In this document: piece after piece, positions 22,923-23,656 of the stretch
How the letters are laid out: every line of letters starts with the position of its first letter
Numbering within the stretch: position 1 is the first letter of the stretch
IMG/VR virus record: IMGVR_UViG_3300025759_000707
Location: 1-23,656 of that record
From: a virus
DNA: 23,656 nt
Reading direction: 5' to 3' (one strand)
Notes under the pieces: generated by a model
The model's input: only the letters and a program-made list of their open reading frames with translations
The model's database searches: none
Told to the model about the DNA's origin: nothing
Position numbers and translations under genes: made by a program

Positions 22923-23282
22923 ATGACTAAGCCTTACTCTAAAAGAACAAGGAACATTATCGAGTATGCCAAGGAGCAGACTGAGCAAGCTCGTAACCTA
23001 GATAGGTATGCGAACAATGCAAAAGCCAGAAAAAAAACTCTTCATAAAAGCATGATAAAGAAAGGCCCGGACGGACAGGATATTATACTGCCGGGCTACC
23101 ATGAAAAAGCTAACGAATGGAATGAAGAGTACGATACGCAAATGGAAATGAAGGACGCTCAAGAGTATGAGACTCCCTTTCCTATGAAGGCCTTGCTCGA
23201 AGCAGCCGTAAGAGAACACGGTATGCCAACTAAAAGTAAACAGGCTAAGCTTAGATCTAAAGCTGCCAAGGCAAAGCGATGA
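22923..23282 (+). CDS. small charged helical protein (119 aa)
   Basis: ATG 22923 is chosen over an in-frame ATG at 22878 because GGAGAGG (22911-22917) lies at proper spacing and the preceding gene ends at 22921. The sequence is mostly polar helix (RTRNIIEYAKEQTEQARNLD), with a central turn (KKGPDGQDIILPGYHEKANE near 48-67), an acidic middle and a basic tail (KLRSKAAKAKR). An A8 run at 23030-23037 is a possible slippage spot but leads quickly to a stop. No family recognised. It overlaps the next gene by ATGA. Confidence 0.6.
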   Translation: MTKPYSKRTRNIIEYAKEQTEQARNLDRYANNAKARKKTLHKSMIKKGPDGQDIILPGYHEKANEWNEEYDTQMEMKDAQEYETPFPMKALLEAAVREHGMPTKSKQAKLRSKAAKAKR

Positions 23283-23584
23283 GTGCTTCCCGCAGTCTTG
23301 CAGCTGCCCGTAACCTGATGAAGAGGCTAGGGCTAAAGGGGTTTAACATTCCTAAGCGCACACCTGACCACCCTAAGAAGTCACACGTCGTGCTGGCTAA
23401 AGAGGGCAGTAAGATTAAGCTTATTCGTTTTGGTGAGAAGGGTGCGAGCACAGCGGGCAAACCTAAGGCTGGTGAGTCTGATCGCATGAAGGCTAAGCGT
23501 AAGTCCTTCAAGGCTCGTCATGGTAAGAACATTGCTAAAGGAAAAATGTCTGCTGCTTACTGGGCTAACAAAGTTAAGTGGTAG
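23279..23584 (+). CDS. conserved phage protein of unknown function (DUF6321-like pattern)
   Basis: 101 residues, starting in an ATGA overlap. The order of motifs is one I associate with a conserved small protein in many aquatic phages: GLKGFNIPKRTPDHPKKSHV, then IKLIRFGEKGAS, then RKSFKARHGKNIAKGKMSAA, ending YWANKVKW. I believe it corresponds to DUF6321, but the number is from memory. The Arg/Lys/His-rich centre suggests nucleic-acid binding, though no function is established. It is the last gene before the closing hairpin. Confidence 0.75.
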   Translation: MSASRSLAAARNLMKRLGLKGFNIPKRTPDHPKKSHVVLAKEGSKIKLIRFGEKGASTAGKPKAGESDRMKAKRKSFKARHGKNIAKGKMSAAYWANKVKW

Positions 23585-23587
23585 ACA

Positions 23588-23618
23588 CACACCCTCCCCC
23601 CTAAGGGGGAGGGGTGTG
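23588..23618 (+). terminator. GC-rich hairpin closing the transcription unit
   Basis: Bases 23588-23600 pair with 23605-23618 in a 13-bp stem with one bulged G (23614) and loop CTAA. The design (C5, one A/T pair, more Cs) copies the hairpin at 137-166. It begins four bases after the stop of the last gene. There is no U-run after it, so termination may be factor-dependent, or it may protect the 3' end of the message. Confidence 0.65.
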
Positions 23619-23627
23619 GTACCTGGT

Positions 23628-23655
23628 TAACTGTTTTGGCGCTCTTCAACAGTTA
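23628..23655 (+). repeat. 8-bp inverted repeat with 12-base spacer at the window edge
   Basis: TAACTGTT (23628-23635) is repeated inverted as AACAGTTA (23648-23655). It follows the closing hairpin in otherwise featureless sequence. It could be an operator or the start of a further stem-loop; the window ends before this can be judged. Nothing else is visible in the last 38 bases. Confidence 0.35.
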
Positions 23656-23656
23656 C

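Noticed and set aside
23030-23037. A8 run in the 119-residue gene as a second frameshift site
   Set aside because: The -1 frame meets TAA within a few codons, so it would only truncate the product; a simple homopolymer is sufficient explanation.
23619-23656. Possible tRNA or promoter after the closing hairpin
   Set aside because: No cloverleaf pairing, and no convincing -35/-10 pair or phage-type promoter can be made from the remaining 38 bases.
1-23656. CRISPR array, insertion sequence, integrase or attachment site
   Set aside because: No spaced direct repeats, transposase or recombinase motifs, or terminal inverted repeats were seen; the window is continuous phage coding sequence.

Overview
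This window looks like the structural, ejection and lysis half of a short-tailed (podovirus-like) bacteriophage genome. Every gene I can support lies on the + strand. Genes are packed with ATGA or TAATG overlaps or gaps of a few bases, and the longest gene-free stretch is about 70 bases, at the right end. No tape measure, sheath or baseplate gene is visible. Instead a portal is followed by an adaptor-like protein, a nozzle-like protein and a T7-style set of internal (ejection) proteins of rising size. The host is probably a Gram-negative aquatic bacterium, but that is inference from phage type only.

Layout. 1-127: C-terminal end of an upstream gene. 137-166: a very GC-rich hairpin. 179-550: small glycine-zipper protein. 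547-5978: portal, head-tail adaptor-like protein, large nozzle or stabilisation-like protein. 5975-9148: three presumed tail or fibre-associated proteins (one beta-helix-like, two unrecognised). 9157-20373: an ejection block of 194, 704 and 2835 residues, paralleling T7 gp14, gp15 and gp16 in order and, for the first two, in size. The last fills 36% of the window. 20375-21530: a tiny lysine-rich gene, a LamG-like lectin-domain gene and a small unknown. 21527-22626: lysis-type module (M15-family endolysin, small basic protein, two-TM holin-like protein). 22628-23584: three small basic proteins. 23588-23618: a second GC-rich hairpin of the same design as the first, closing the unit.

The most interesting signal is at the end of the holin-like gene. 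A perfect dnaX-type slippery heptamer (A AAA AAG, 22405-22411) sits in the correct phase, four codons before the stop. The -1 frame is then open for 71 codons without any ATG, GTG or TTG before its last six codons. It closes at 22624-22626 with the same TAA-G-ATG junction seen at two neighbouring gene boundaries. This suggests programmed frameshifting that makes a 73-residue holin-like protein and a 141-residue fusion with a strand-rich tail ending in aromatic residues.

A second theme is strong RNA hairpins, several with a CTAA loop, at both ends of the unit and inside coding sequence (13123-13152, 14541-14579, 19211-19248). Others lie at 6311-6347 and 9311-9347. They may set relative expression along a roughly 23 kb transcript. 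Major capsid and terminase genes are not recognisable here and presumably lie outside the window.
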